A stretch of 64,000 nucleotides of DNA from Plesiocystis pacifica SIR-1 (GCF_000170895.1 NZ_ABCS01000012.1:1-64000), one strand, 5' to 3'. Positions 34,574 to 43,013 are shown, counted from the first letter of the stretch. Notes: generated by a model from the letters alone, not told the origin. Made by a program: numbers and translations.

Positions 34574-36141
34574 CCGGCCAGCGCATCGACGTCGGCGATC
34601 TGCTGACCATCGACGTCGAGTCGGAGCTGCGCAAGCTGACCCAGGCCCAGCTCCAGGGCCCCTGGCAGCTGCCGGCCGAGCTCGTGCGCCGAGCCCTGCG
34701 CGGCGGGGCGCAGCGCGTCGAGGTCGAGCTCGGGCGCTCGAGCTTGCGGGTCCGCTCCCACGGCGACGCCGTCCCCCTCGAGGTCCTGCGCGAGCTCGCG
34801 GCCCTGCTCGACGCGCGCCGGGATCCCGAGCGCCGCCACCGGGCCCTCTCGGCCCTCGAGGGCTGGGGCGCCCTCTCGCTCCTGGGCCTGGCGGGGTCGC
34901 AGCCTGCGAGCTTGGAGATCCGCTCTAGGGCCCCGCGCTCCGGGGGCGAGGGCGCGGGCTTGACCTGGAAGCGCAACGCCGGGGTGAGCCTCGAGCGCTA
35001 CACCCCGCCGGGGCCGAGCCACACCGAGGTCATCGTGCGCGGGGCCAAGATCGATCGCGGGCGGGCGCGGGAGTGGCTGCGCTCCGTGGCCCGCCACGCT
35101 CAGGCGGAGATCGAGGTCGACGGGCGCGCGGTCGACACGGGCTTTCACGACGCGATGTTCGTGGCCCGGACCGCCGTGCCCATGCCCGGGGAGATCGCGA
35201 TCCCCCGCGAGGGCGAGGTCGCCCGGCTGTACTTGCTTCAGGATGGATTGTTGACGGCGCACCTGAGCGCCACGGAGGCGCCCTGCTTCGAGGCCGCGCT
35301 CGAGACCCGGGACCTGCCCGGGCTCGCCCCCGGAGCCAGCGCGGCGGCGGTCCGCGACGCCGTCGCGCCCCACGTCGACGCCATCGTCGGGGCCGCGGTC
35401 GAGTGCATGATCGCCCTGGCCCGCGGCGGGGCGGCGACGACCGCCGTCGATCGCAGCCGGCTGACCCAGCTGCTCTTGCAGGGCGCCCGCCGCCGCCGGG
35501 ACTCGGCCAAGACCATCGCCCGCCTGCCCCTGTTTCGCTGCCTCGAGCCCGACGGCCGCGAGCGCTGGGCCGACCTGCTGGGCCTGCGCCAGGCCGTCCG
35601 CGACGACCACGGCGAGCGCCACCTCATCGCCCTGTTCCCCGACCAAGATCCGAGCGAGTTCGCGACCGAGGCCCGGGTCTACATCCTCGACGAGGCCGAG
35701 CGCGCGCTGCTGGGCGAGCTCCTCGACCTGGGCTTTCGCCAGCCCCGGCGCCGCGTCGAGGCGCGGCGGGGCGCGGCGACCTGGCTGCGCGACGGGCTGC
35801 GAGGTCGGCGGGGCTGGCTGGCCGCGCTGCGACCGGGCGGCCGACCGATCCCCGACGCCGAGCTCGACGGGCGCGAGCGGGCCTTCCTCGCCCAGGTCCG
35901 CGCCCAGCTCGAGCGCTGCGAGGTCCACATGTGCACCGGCGGCGGCCCGGTGCGGCGCATCGGCCGAGGGCCGGCGAAGCTGCTCTTGCCCCGGCAGTCG
36001 GAGCAGGTCCAGGCGGCCGTGTCCGCGGTGGCCCAGGAGCCGGGCTGGGTCTACGCCGCCCTGCTCGCCTTCCTCGACGGCGACGCCTTCCCCGACCGGG
36101 CCCGCCGACGCTGGCGCTTCGAGACCTGGGGCAACCCTTGA
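34570..36141 (+). CDS. Degenerate Hsp90/GHKL-like partner protein
   Basis: A 523-aa protein starting at GTG, overlapping the stop of the Hsp90-type ATPase by four bases. Residues about 35-125 resemble the GHKL nucleotide-binding fold in order: LPAELVRRALRGGAQRVEVE in place of the N-box, LRVRSHGDA in place of the DxGxG loop, and WGALSLLGLA in place of the GxxG lid. The catalytic Glu-Asn and the Asp of DxG are not conserved (Arg and His replace Asn and Asp), so it is probably a pseudo-ATPase or a regulatory subunit. The C-terminal 350 residues are unassigned; they include an ETWGNP end and a Cys pair in CEVHMCTGGG. Strict coupling suggests a stoichiometric complex with the ATPase. Confidence 0.7.
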   Translation: MTGQRIDVGDLLTIDVESELRKLTQAQLQGPWQLPAELVRRALRGGAQRVEVELGRSSLRVRSHGDAVPLEVLRELAALLDARRDPERRHRALSALEGWGALSLLGLAGSQPASLEIRSRAPRSGGEGAGLTWKRNAGVSLERYTPPGPSHTEVIVRGAKIDRGRAREWLRSVARHAQAEIEVDGRAVDTGFHDAMFVARTAVPMPGEIAIPREGEVARLYLLQDGLLTAHLSATEAPCFEAALETRDLPGLAPGASAAAVRDAVAPHVDAIVGAAVECMIALARGGAATTAVDRSRLTQLLLQGARRRRDSAKTIARLPLFRCLEPDGRERWADLLGLRQAVRDDHGERHLIALFPDQDPSEFATEARVYILDEAERALLGELLDLGFRQPRRRVEARRGAATWLRDGLRGRRGWLAALRPGGRPIPDAELDGRERAFLAQVRAQLERCEVHMCTGGGPVRRIGRGPAKLLLPRQSEQVQAAVSAVAQEPGWVYAALLAFLDGDAFPDRARRRWRFETWGNP

Positions 36142-36169
36142 GCGGGCCCTGAGCTGCTAGTATCGGCGC

Positions 36170-37297
36170 ATGTCCGTCGAGCTGCTGTCCATGCGTCGTC
36201 GTCTGCTCCTGAGCCTGGGCCTCGGAGCGGGCGTGGTCACGGGCGCTTCCTGCATCGAGCTCGCGTCGACGGACTCGTGCTTCGAGATGGCCGAGGAGGC
36301 GGACGACGACGGGATCGTCGTGCACGCCCAGTACCGGCCCGAGGCGGACGGCGAGTGCTTGCACGAGAACGCCAGCGCGGTGTCGAGCAGCGCCAAGCAA
36401 GAGTGGTGCGGGGCGGAGCTCGAGGCCGTGGCCTGCGGCCCCGTGCGCAACGGCGACTGGTGCGAGTACGTGGTCGTGTTCGACGAGCAGCCGAACCCTT
36501 GCGCCGTCATCGGTCGGCCCTTCCTGGTCGGCGCAGAGTCGGTCTGCGCGCCCGTTCGCCAGCGCGGCGGTTGGTCGGCGGCGCTCGGGTCGGTCCGTCT
36601 GCCCGAGGACCCGCAGCTGCGCGCGGCTTTGAGCGCGCACTGGGCCGAGGTCGCCCAGGCCGAGCACGCCTCGATCGCCGCCTTCGCCCGCTTTGGCCTG
36701 CAGCTGCTCCAGCTCGGCGCCCCGCCGCGGCTGCTGACCGCCTGCCGCGAGGCCATGGTCGACGAGACCCGCCACGCCCGCGCGGCCTTCGAGCTGGCGG
36801 CGCGCTTTGGCGGTCAGGGCTCGCTGGGCCCGGGTTCGCTGCCGGTCGCGGATGCTTGCGCGGACTCGGACGCGGTCGCGATCCTGCGCGACGTGGTGCT
36901 CGAGGGCTGCCTGGGCGAGACCCGAGCGGCCGCCGAGGCCCGCGAGGCCGCCCGGAGCTGCGCCGAGCCGACGCTGCGCCGCGCCCTCGAGGCCATCGCC
37001 GTCGACGAGGAGCGCCACGCGGCCCTGGCCTGGTCCTTCGTGGCCTGGCTCCTCGACGCGCGCCCCGAGCTCGCGTCGACCTTCGCCGCGCTCGTCGACT
37101 CGGTCCTGGAGCTGCCGCTGGTGGCGCCCAGCGGGTCCGTCGACGCGCCGAGCTGGGGCCTCCTGAGTGCCGAGGCTCGACGCCGGATCGACCGCGAGGT
37201 CCGTCGGGAGCTCGTCGCTCCCCTGGCCGCGGCCCTGCTCGCGCGCCACCAACGAGCCGACAACAGCGCGACGCAGGTCCACGTCCGGGTCTGCTAG
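36170..37297 (+). CDS. Exported ferritin-like di-iron domain protein
   Basis: A 375-aa protein with an N-terminal signal (possible lipobox TGASC) and a Cys-containing region to about residue 135. Residues about 155-320 form a four-helix ferritin-like fold with ligand-type motifs AQAEHASIAAF (ExxH-like), DETRHARAAFE, ETRAAAEAREAA and DEERHAALAW. Two ExxH pairs and two further Glu give a full set for a di-iron centre. The closest idea is a ferritin-like oxidoreductase or iron-binding protein of unknown substrate, exported or lipid-anchored. It starts 28 bp after the pseudo-ATPase gene and is probably in that operon. An ATG at 36191 is an alternative start just before the basic n-region. Confidence 0.8.
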   Translation: MSVELLSMRRRLLLSLGLGAGVVTGASCIELASTDSCFEMAEEADDDGIVVHAQYRPEADGECLHENASAVSSSAKQEWCGAELEAVACGPVRNGDWCEYVVVFDEQPNPCAVIGRPFLVGAESVCAPVRQRGGWSAALGSVRLPEDPQLRAALSAHWAEVAQAEHASIAAFARFGLQLLQLGAPPRLLTACREAMVDETRHARAAFELAARFGGQGSLGPGSLPVADACADSDAVAILRDVVLEGCLGETRAAAEAREAARSCAEPTLRRALEAIAVDEERHAALAWSFVAWLLDARPELASTFAALVDSVLELPLVAPSGSVDAPSWGLLSAEARRRIDREVRRELVAPLAAALLARHQRADNSATQVHVRVC

Positions 37298-37298
37298 T

Positions 37299-38177
37299 TC
37301 ACAGGTACAGCCGGCCCACGCCGACGATGTTGTCGCCGCCGTAGCCCCCGGCCTGAGCTTCGGCGTAGACGGCTCGGGCGGCGGCGCACAGCGGCACGCG
37401 GCTCGGGTCGGCGGCCTCGCCCATGTAGCGCAGGTCCTTCTCGACCAGGTCGATGGGGAACAGCGGGGCGAACTCGCCCGCGAGCATCAGGCTCGCCGTG
37501 CCCTTGGCCGCCGGGCTCGTCACGGGCAGCTGGCCGAGGACCTCCAGGGTCGCGCCCGCGTCGAGGCCCATGTTTTGGGCCGCGCCCAGGAGCTCGCCCA
37601 TGGCGGCCACCTGCAGGGCAAACAGGGCGTTGACCACGAGCTTGAGCTTGGCCCCGGCGCCCGCGGGGCCGAGGTGGTGTACGGCCTTGCCGAGGTGGGC
37701 GAGCACGGGCCGGGCTCGCTCGAGGTCCTCCGCGTCGCCGCCGACGAGGTGGACGAGGGCGCCGGCCTCCGCCTGGGGGCGCGTGCCGACCACGGGGGCG
37801 TCGAGGAAGGCCCGCGCGGCGCTCGTGAAGGCCTCGGTGAGCTCGGCGACGCAGCCGGGGGTGAGGGTCGAGGACTCGACGGCGAGGGCGTCGGCGCGAA
37901 GGGCCGCGAGGGCTCCAGTGTCCGGGGCCAGCCAGATCGCCCGGGCGGCCTCGTCGTCGGTGACCACGGCGATCACCAGCTGCGCTCGCTCGACGGCGGC
38001 GCGGGGCGTGTCGAAGTACTGCGCGCCCGCGTCGATCAGCTGTTGGACGGCCGGGCGCTCGCGGCTGCGGTTGTAGACGTGCACGCGGTAGCCCGCGTCG
38101 AGCAGGCGCGCGGCCATGCGCGAGCCCATGGCGCCCAGGCCGAGGACGGAGACGGTGAGGGATTCGGCGACGGTCAT
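37299..38177 (-). CDS. NAD(P)-dependent beta-hydroxyacid dehydrogenase
   Basis: A 292-aa member of the 3-hydroxyisobutyrate / 6-phosphogluconate dehydrogenase-like family. It has the N-terminal dinucleotide motif VLGLGAMGSRMA, the substrate-binding block DAPVVGTRPQAEAGAL (usually DAPVSGG), and the catalytic Lys in GAKLKLVVN. Members oxidise beta-hydroxyacids or reduce the corresponding semialdehydes; the substrate is not defined here, and imine reductases share the fold. It ends one base after the convergent ferritin-like gene and diverges from a LysR regulator over 79 bp of AT-rich DNA, so that regulator probably controls it. Confidence 0.88.
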   Translation of the reverse strand: MTVAESLTVSVLGLGAMGSRMAARLLDAGYRVHVYNRSRERPAVQQLIDAGAQYFDTPRAAVERAQLVIAVVTDDEAARAIWLAPDTGALAALRADALAVESSTLTPGCVAELTEAFTSAARAFLDAPVVGTRPQAEAGALVHLVGGDAEDLERARPVLAHLGKAVHHLGPAGAGAKLKLVVNALFALQVAAMGELLGAAQNMGLDAGATLEVLGQLPVTSPAAKGTASLMLAGEFAPLFPIDLVEKDLRYMGEAADPSRVPLCAAARAVYAEAQAGGYGGDNIVGVGRLYL

Positions 38178-38234
38178 GGGCGCAGAGTAGATATTCCAGG
38201 AGATCGGGTCGATACCATGTTTGGCCTATCAGTC

Positions 38235-38249
38235 ATTCCAAAATAGAAT
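38235..38249. promoter_or_regulatory. LysR-type T-N11-A box in a divergent promoter region
   Basis: ATTCCAAAATAGAAT is an imperfect 15-bp dyad (ATTC-N7-GAAT) fitting the T-N11-A consensus of LysR regulators. It lies eight bases before the LysR start and about 58 bp before the dehydrogenase start. A second ATTCCA half-site is at 38193-38198. The 79-bp spacer is strikingly AT-rich for this genome. Confidence 0.55.
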
Positions 38250-38256
38250 CAATTTC

Positions 38257-39171
38257 ATGGACCGCATGACCGCCATGCACGCCTACGTCCGCCTCGTCGA
38301 GCTCGACACCTTCAGCGCCGTGGCCGAGGAGCTGCGCGTGAGCCAGTCGACGGTCAGCAAGTGGCTCGCGGCCCTCGAGGACGAGCTGGGGGTGCAGCTG
38401 ATGGAACGGACGACGCGCTCGCGCCGGGTCACGGAGGCGGGCGAGCGCTTTTACCAGCGGGCCAGGGACATCCTCGCCGCCTACGCCGACGCGAGCGCCG
38501 AGCTGGCGCCGGCGCGCTCGGGTCGTCGGGCGCGGGCTCGGGAGCCCCTGCGCGGGCGCATCCGGGTCAGCGTGCCGGTGGTCTACGGGCGCCTGTTCAT
38601 CCTGCCCAAGGTCGCGAAGTTCATGCGCCGGCACCCGGCCGTCGAGGTCGAGCTGGTGTTCAACGATCGCTACGTGAACCTCGTCGAGGACAATTTCGAC
38701 GTGGCGGTGCGCGTCGGCATCCCCGTCGACGTCAGCTTCAAGGCGCGCAAGCTCGGCGAGTCTCGGCGTCACCTGGTGGCCTCGCCGGGCTACCTCGAGC
38801 GCGGCCCGGCGCTGACGCGGCCCGAGCACCTGCGCGAGCACTGCTGCCTGGTCCACACCAACTTGCGCGTGGGCGACACCTGGGCGCTGCGCCGGGGCCC
38901 AAAGACCTGGCGCGCGCCGGTCCGCGGTCGCTTCGCCGCCAACAACAGCGAGGCGCTGCTGACCCTCGCGCGCCGGGGCATCGGCGTCGCCCTGCTCGCG
39001 GACTGGCTCGTCGAGGCGGACTTGCGCGCGGGCCGACTGCGGACCGTGCTGCCCGACTACGAGCTGCCGCCTGCGCCGGTCCAGGCCCTGACCGCGCCGG
39101 GTCGTCACCCCCACCCGCGGGTCCGCGCCTTCCTCGACTTCCTGAGTCCGCCTGTTGCCGGTGGCGGGTGA
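38257..39171 (+). CDS. LysR-family transcriptional regulator
   Basis: A 304-aa regulator. The N-terminal winged helix-turn-helix is clear (FSAVAEELRVSQSTVSKWLAALEDELGVQL, residues about 15-45), followed by the usual linker helix and an effector domain (about 95-290) with LYR-like FNDRYVNLVEDNFDVAVRVG. The ATG at 38257 is chosen since upstream in-frame residues precede the known N-terminus. It diverges from the beta-hydroxyacid dehydrogenase gene, with a T-N11-A dyad at 38235-38249 between them; autoregulation and control of that gene are likely. The effector is unknown. Confidence 0.9.
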   Translation: MDRMTAMHAYVRLVELDTFSAVAEELRVSQSTVSKWLAALEDELGVQLMERTTRSRRVTEAGERFYQRARDILAAYADASAELAPARSGRRARAREPLRGRIRVSVPVVYGRLFILPKVAKFMRRHPAVEVELVFNDRYVNLVEDNFDVAVRVGIPVDVSFKARKLGESRRHLVASPGYLERGPALTRPEHLREHCCLVHTNLRVGDTWALRRGPKTWRAPVRGRFAANNSEALLTLARRGIGVALLADWLVEADLRAGRLRTVLPDYELPPAPVQALTAPGRHPHPRVRAFLDFLSPPVAGGG

Positions 39172-39197
39172 GTCTGGCATCCTCGGCGACCACTCAC

Positions 39198-39284
39198 GGG
39201 GAAGTGGCCGAGCGGTTTAAGGCGACGGACTTGAAATCCGTTGTACTCGAAAGGGTACCCAGGGTTCGAATCCCTGCTTCTCCG
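39198..39284 (+). tRNA. tRNA-Ser(UGA)
   Basis: An 87-nt class II tRNA. The acceptor GGGGAAG (39198-39204) pairs with CTTCTCC (39277-39283) with one G-U, and G at 39284 is the discriminator. The D arm reads GCCGAGCGGTTTAAGGC, the anticodon loop CTTGAAA with anticodon TGA, then a long variable arm and the T arm GGGTTCGAATCCC. CCA is not encoded. It lies in a 240-bp spacer without other genes, 26 bp after the LysR gene. Confidence 0.95.
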
Positions 39285-39411
39285 CATCAACGAGGGAGCG
39301 GGCAGCGTGCTGCTCGCTCTCCTCGTTTGACCGGTAAACGCGGGCAGTGGTCGCTCGCCTCGCCCATGGCGGAGGCCCAGATCGGAGCGCGCGATGGTGT
39401 AGAACCCGGGC

Positions 39412-40023
39412 GTGACCACCGGCCACGTGTACATCGCCACGTCCCTCGACGGCTTCGTCGCGCGCTCGGACCACAGCCTCGATTGGTTGACGAAGCAGCC
39501 CACCAGCGAGGGGCAGGGCGACATGGGCTACGCCGCGTTCATGGCGAGCGTAGATGGGCTGGTGATGGGGCGGGGGAGCTTCACGAACCTGCTCGGGCTC
39601 CTCGACCTCGGGCCCGAGGGGGACGCGGAGGCCTGGCCTTACGAAAAACCCGTCGTGGTCGTGAGCCGAAGCCTGAGCTCGGCGCAGGTGCCAGCGGCCC
39701 TGCGCGATCGGGTGCGGATCGTCGACCTCGAGCCGGCGGCGCTCATGGACCACCTCGCCGAGCAGGGCTGGTCGCGGGCCTACGTCGACGGCGGCTTGCT
39801 CGTGCAGTCCTTCCTGCGCGCCGGGCTCATCGAGGACATGATCCTGACGACGATCCCGATCCTGATCGGCGCGGGCAAGCGCCTGTTTGGGGAGCTGCCG
39901 GGTGACATCGACCTGGAGCTGGTGCGCAGCGAGGTCTTCGAAAACGGCATGGTGCAGTCGCACTATCGTCTGTTGGCGAGCGGTGGCGCGCCTCGCGAGG
40001 GCGCTGGCGTCGAGGGCGAGTGA
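39412..40023 (+). CDS. Dihydrofolate reductase-like / RibD C-terminal domain protein
   Basis: A 203-aa cytoplasmic protein of the DHFR / RibD-C superfamily. It begins HVYIATSLDGFVAR and contains GLVMGRGSF, VVVVSRSL, AYVDGGLLVQSFL and TTIPILIGAGKRLFG, matching the many 'dihydrofolate reductase family' NADPH-binding proteins of unknown substrate. The start is a GTG at 39412. It is followed after 31 bp by the MBL-fold hydrolase gene, probably in one transcript. A folate role cannot be assumed. Confidence 0.87.
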   Translation: MTTGHVYIATSLDGFVARSDHSLDWLTKQPTSEGQGDMGYAAFMASVDGLVMGRGSFTNLLGLLDLGPEGDAEAWPYEKPVVVVSRSLSSAQVPAALRDRVRIVDLEPAALMDHLAEQGWSRAYVDGGLLVQSFLRAGLIEDMILTTIPILIGAGKRLFGELPGDIDLELVRSEVFENGMVQSHYRLLASGGAPREGAGVEGE

Positions 40024-40054
40024 CAAGCGCGGATGGAGGGATCATCCTCGGGAG

Positions 40055-41305
40055 GTGGCGTCTTCCCCGAGCGAGTCCACCCGCCCCGCCGAGCCCTCCC
40101 GCCTGCGCCGGGTGGTGCGCGTGTTGGTGCGCGTGTGCGCGGGCCTGGCCGGCGCGCTGCTCTTGTTGATCGTCGTGGTCGTCGCCCAGGGCTGGCGGGC
40201 CTTCGGCAAGTCCGCGGACGGGGCCCGGCTCGAGCGCATGGAGGCCTCGCCGCAGTACGGCGAGGGGATCTTCGTCAACCCGCAGGTGGTGCTCAACTAC
40301 CCCGACGAGATGATGCGCGGGCTGTCTCGCCGCAGCGAGCACCGCGAGCCCGAGGCCGCGCTGCCCGTGGTCACGCCCGCGCCGGGGAGCTACGACGAGC
40401 CGCCGAGCTCGGGCTTGCGGGTGACCTGGCTGGGGCACTCGACGATCCTCGTGGAGATCGACGGGCGGCGAGTCCTGACCGACCCCGTGTGGTCCGAGCG
40501 GCCCTCGCCCGTGCCCTGGGCCGGGCCCAAGCGCTACTTCGATCCGCCCCTGGCCCTCGACGCCTTGCCCGAGCTCGACGCCGTGGTGATCTCCCACGAC
40601 CACTACGACCACCTCGACTACCCGACCATCGTCGAGCTCGCGGCGATGGTCGACGAGCGGGGCTGGGATACGAAGTTCCTCGTGCCCTTGGGCGTGGGCG
40701 CGCACCTCGAGTATTGGGGCGTGCCCGAGGCGCGGCTCATCGAGCTCGACTGGTGGGAGGTCTTCGCCCTGCCCGGGCGCGAGGGGGAGCTCGGCGACGG
40801 CTTCACGATCACCTGCGCGCCCGCCCGGCACGCCTCGGGTCGGCACGTGTTCGACAAGGACGCGACCTTGTGGGCCGGCTACGCGCTCACCGGGCCCGAG
40901 CACCGCGTGTTCTTCTCTGGCGACACCGGCCTGTTCCCAGCGATGGCGACGATCGGTGAGACGCTCGGGCCCTTCGACCTGACGATGATCGAGGTTGGAG
41001 CCTACGACCGCGCCTGGCCCGACTGGCACCTGGGTCCCGAGCAGGCCGTGCGCGCGCACCAGCTGGTCCAGGGGAGGGCGCTCTTGCCCGTGCACTGGGG
41101 GCTGTGGGACCTCGCCTATCACGGTTGGACCGAGCCCATGGAGCGCACGCTGGCGGCTGCGGAGGCCGTCGAGGCCGCCGTTTACAGTCCGCGTCCAGGG
41201 GAGGCCTTCGAGGTCGACGGCCAGGCCCCGGAGCCGACGCGCTGGTGGCCCGAGGTGCCCTGGGTTTCTGGCGAGGACGACCCCATCGAGGCGTCGGGGA
41301 TGTGA
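40055..41305 (+). CDS. NAPE-PLD/RomA-like metallo-beta-lactamase-fold hydrolase
   Basis: A 416-aa membrane-anchored enzyme. A hydrophobic N-terminal segment (LAGALLLLIVVVVAQGW) lies around residues 35-52. The MBL core has TWLGHSTILVEIDG, the metal motif HDHYDHLD, FFSGDTGLF, and MIEVGAYDRAWPDWHLGPEQ, with a WGLWDLAYH block that is typical of the NAPE-hydrolysing phospholipase D / RomA (UlaG-like) group. Its substrate may be a phospholipid or other amide/phosphodiester. I chose the GTG at 40055; a GTG at 40112 is also possible. Outside the cytoplasm if the N-terminal helix is a signal anchor. Confidence 0.85.
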   Translation: MASSPSESTRPAEPSRLRRVVRVLVRVCAGLAGALLLLIVVVVAQGWRAFGKSADGARLERMEASPQYGEGIFVNPQVVLNYPDEMMRGLSRRSEHREPEAALPVVTPAPGSYDEPPSSGLRVTWLGHSTILVEIDGRRVLTDPVWSERPSPVPWAGPKRYFDPPLALDALPELDAVVISHDHYDHLDYPTIVELAAMVDERGWDTKFLVPLGVGAHLEYWGVPEARLIELDWWEVFALPGREGELGDGFTITCAPARHASGRHVFDKDATLWAGYALTGPEHRVFFSGDTGLFPAMATIGETLGPFDLTMIEVGAYDRAWPDWHLGPEQAVRAHQLVQGRALLPVHWGLWDLAYHGWTEPMERTLAAAEAVEAAVYSPRPGEAFEVDGQAPEPTRWWPEVPWVSGEDDPIEASGM

Positions 41306-41403
41306 ACTGGGCCACGCTCGGAGCTCTCTCGGGGCTCTGGTCTGGAGCAAGGATCGCTCGGGGGATGCCAAGGGCGTGCGGATTTGCTACCGAGATCCAC
41401 GCG

Positions 41404-42003
41404 ATGCATCGCGTTTCTCTGCGCCCCCTTCGAGCCGCCGCCGTGGCGCTCCCCTGTGTCTTTCTCGCGCTCCTGGCTGCCCCCAGCGAGGCCCAGGCCG
41501 CCGGGCAGACCACGCTGGCCAACCCGCCCAAGGAGCTCGCCCCGGGTAAGACCCGGACGAACCACGAGATCGGCGCGAGCACCAACGCCTCGGCCGCGGG
41601 ACCCAGCGCCTTCATCCCGGCCTTCGACTGGCGCGTGCACTTTCCCCAGACCGGACGCATCGGTCCGCTCAGCGGGCTGTTCCTCGGCGTCAACGTGGGC
41701 CCGGCCATTGGCTTTGGCGGCGGCGTGTCGGGCATGTCCGGCCTGTCCCTGGGCTACGAGATCGACCCGTGGTCGAACCTCGCGCTGACCTTCTCGCCGG
41801 TGCTGCACAACGACTTTTACTTCAACGAGAACTACTTCGAGTTCGCCCAGACCTTCGGTCCGGCGGTGCGCCTGTACGTCAACCAGAACTGGGTGGTGTA
41901 CTTCGAGCCGGGCAGCTTTGGGTGGAACTTGTGGACCAACGGGGACGACGTGGCGGGGGGCTTCACCTACCGCGGTGGAGCCGGCTTCGCCTACAAGTTC
42001 TGA
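41404..42003 (+). CDS. Small outer-membrane beta-barrel-like protein
   Basis: A 199-aa exported protein with a clear signal peptide (ends in SEAQAAG). The mature part alternates Gly/aromatic-rich strands (PLSGLFLGVNVGPAIGFGGG, LSLGYEIDPWSNLALTFS, FGPAVRLYVNQNWVVYFEPG, YRGGAGFAYKF) ending in an aromatic residue, as in outer-membrane barrel proteins. No specific family recognised. The ATG at 41404 fits the signal peptide. It converges with the Rpn nuclease gene, with 20 bp between their ends. Confidence 0.72.
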   Translation: MHRVSLRPLRAAAVALPCVFLALLAAPSEAQAAGQTTLANPPKELAPGKTRTNHEIGASTNASAAGPSAFIPAFDWRVHFPQTGRIGPLSGLFLGVNVGPAIGFGGGVSGMSGLSLGYEIDPWSNLALTFSPVLHNDFYFNENYFEFAQTFGPAVRLYVNQNWVVYFEPGSFGWNLWTNGDDVAGGFTYRGGAGFAYKF

Positions 42004-42023
42004 GGCGGGGGCGGGCTGCTCGC

Positions 42024-43013
42024 CTATCCGTCCTGGAACACCTCTTCGAGCGAGGTCGCGGTCACGAGCCGTAGGCCCCAGCGCGTGAGTTGGAGGTCGT
42101 CGGCCTGGTCGAGGCGCTCGCGCAGCCGCATGGGTAGCGTGCTGAACTTCGCGTGGAGCTGAGCTTCGAGGAGCTCGAGGCGGCCTTTGATGCGGCCTTC
42201 TTCGAGTCCTCGTTTGTGGCCCCGGTTGATGGCTTGTTGTTCGAAGGTCAGTGACATCTCGGCGCTCGGTGGGTGAAAGGCGGCCAGCTTGCGATGGAAC
42301 TCGGAATCTTCGCCCTCCCCCATGACGGCGTAGGCGTAGCGAAGCAGCTGCTCGATGTCTCCACCGTCCTGTTCGTGCTGGGACTCGCCCCGGAGGCGAT
42401 GGATCCACGTGTTCCACTCGTCCACGCTCTCGAGCACGCGCCCCGGATCCCGGGCGTCGCGGAGCAGCCACAGCGCGAGGGTTTGGAACAGCGGGAGGCT
42501 GCGTCCGCGCAGGGACGCATCGTCGACTTGGGTGAGGTCATCGATGAGCAGCTGGAAGTTCGGGACGAAGGGCGCGAGCCCAGGTATGCAGTCGGGTGAG
42601 GGGCTGAACTGTTCCCAAAAGCTCCGTGGGGCTCGCCAGCCGTGCTCGGCATGGCTGACCACGATGGGGATGATCGGCGGGAGCGGGCCATGGCGGTCGC
42701 CGCGACGGTGGCCGGCCCAGATGCGGGCGAGGTAGCCCTCGATGCGCAGCGGCATGTCGCGCTCGCGCGTGCTCTGGTGCTCGAGCAGCACGTAGATCGG
42801 CCCACCATCGACAAAGCGCGTCCGCCACAGGACGTCGCAGCGCCGCTCGCTCAGGCGAAGGTCGAGGACCGCGGTCGGCTCGCTCGTGGACGCGCGCCAG
42901 TCGAGGACGGCCACGAGCGCTGGCGGCAGCAAGGCTCGACACAGCCGCGCGGCGTGGGCGGGCGCGCCGAAGGCTGCCTTGAACAGGGCATCGTGGGCGT
43001 GGAGCACGGGCAT
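42024..43013 (-). CDS. Rpn-family nuclease / YhgA-like putative transposase
   Basis: A protein of about 329 aa of the Rpn (recombination-promoting nuclease, PD-(D/E)XK) family. The signature HDALFKAAFG is near the N-terminus, followed by the nuclease core LRLSERRCDVLWRTRF and YVLLEHQST (Asp, and Glu-x-Gln). The C-terminal region contains the helical block typical of these proteins (RGHKRGLEEGRIKGRLELLEAQL). In E. coli Rpn proteins increase recombination and have endonuclease activity. The start is uncertain: ATG at 43013 is used, but ATG at 43064 is in frame. Base composition is less GC-biased than the neighbours, and a perfect inverted repeat lies upstream, both compatible with past transfer. 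Confidence 0.8.
   Translation of the reverse strand: MPVLHAHDALFKAAFGAPAHAARLCRALLPPALVAVLDWRASTSEPTAVLDLRLSERRCDVLWRTRFVDGGPIYVLLEHQSTRERDMPLRIEGYLARIWAGHRRGDRHGPLPPIIPIVVSHAEHGWRAPRSFWEQFSPSPDCIPGLAPFVPNFQLLIDDLTQVDDASLRGRSLPLFQTLALWLLRDARDPGRVLESVDEWNTWIHRLRGESQHEQDGGDIEQLLRYAYAVMGEGEDSEFHRKLAAFHPPSAEMSLTFEQQAINRGHKRGLEEGRIKGRLELLEAQLHAKFSTLPMRLRERLDQADDLQLTRWGLRLVTATSLEEVFQDG

Noticed and set aside
40033-40959. An alternative frame starting with ATG at 40033 over the MBL-fold gene
   Set aside because: The alternate frame is Arg/Pro-rich without motifs, while the frame from 40055 has HDHYDHLD and related metal-binding blocks.
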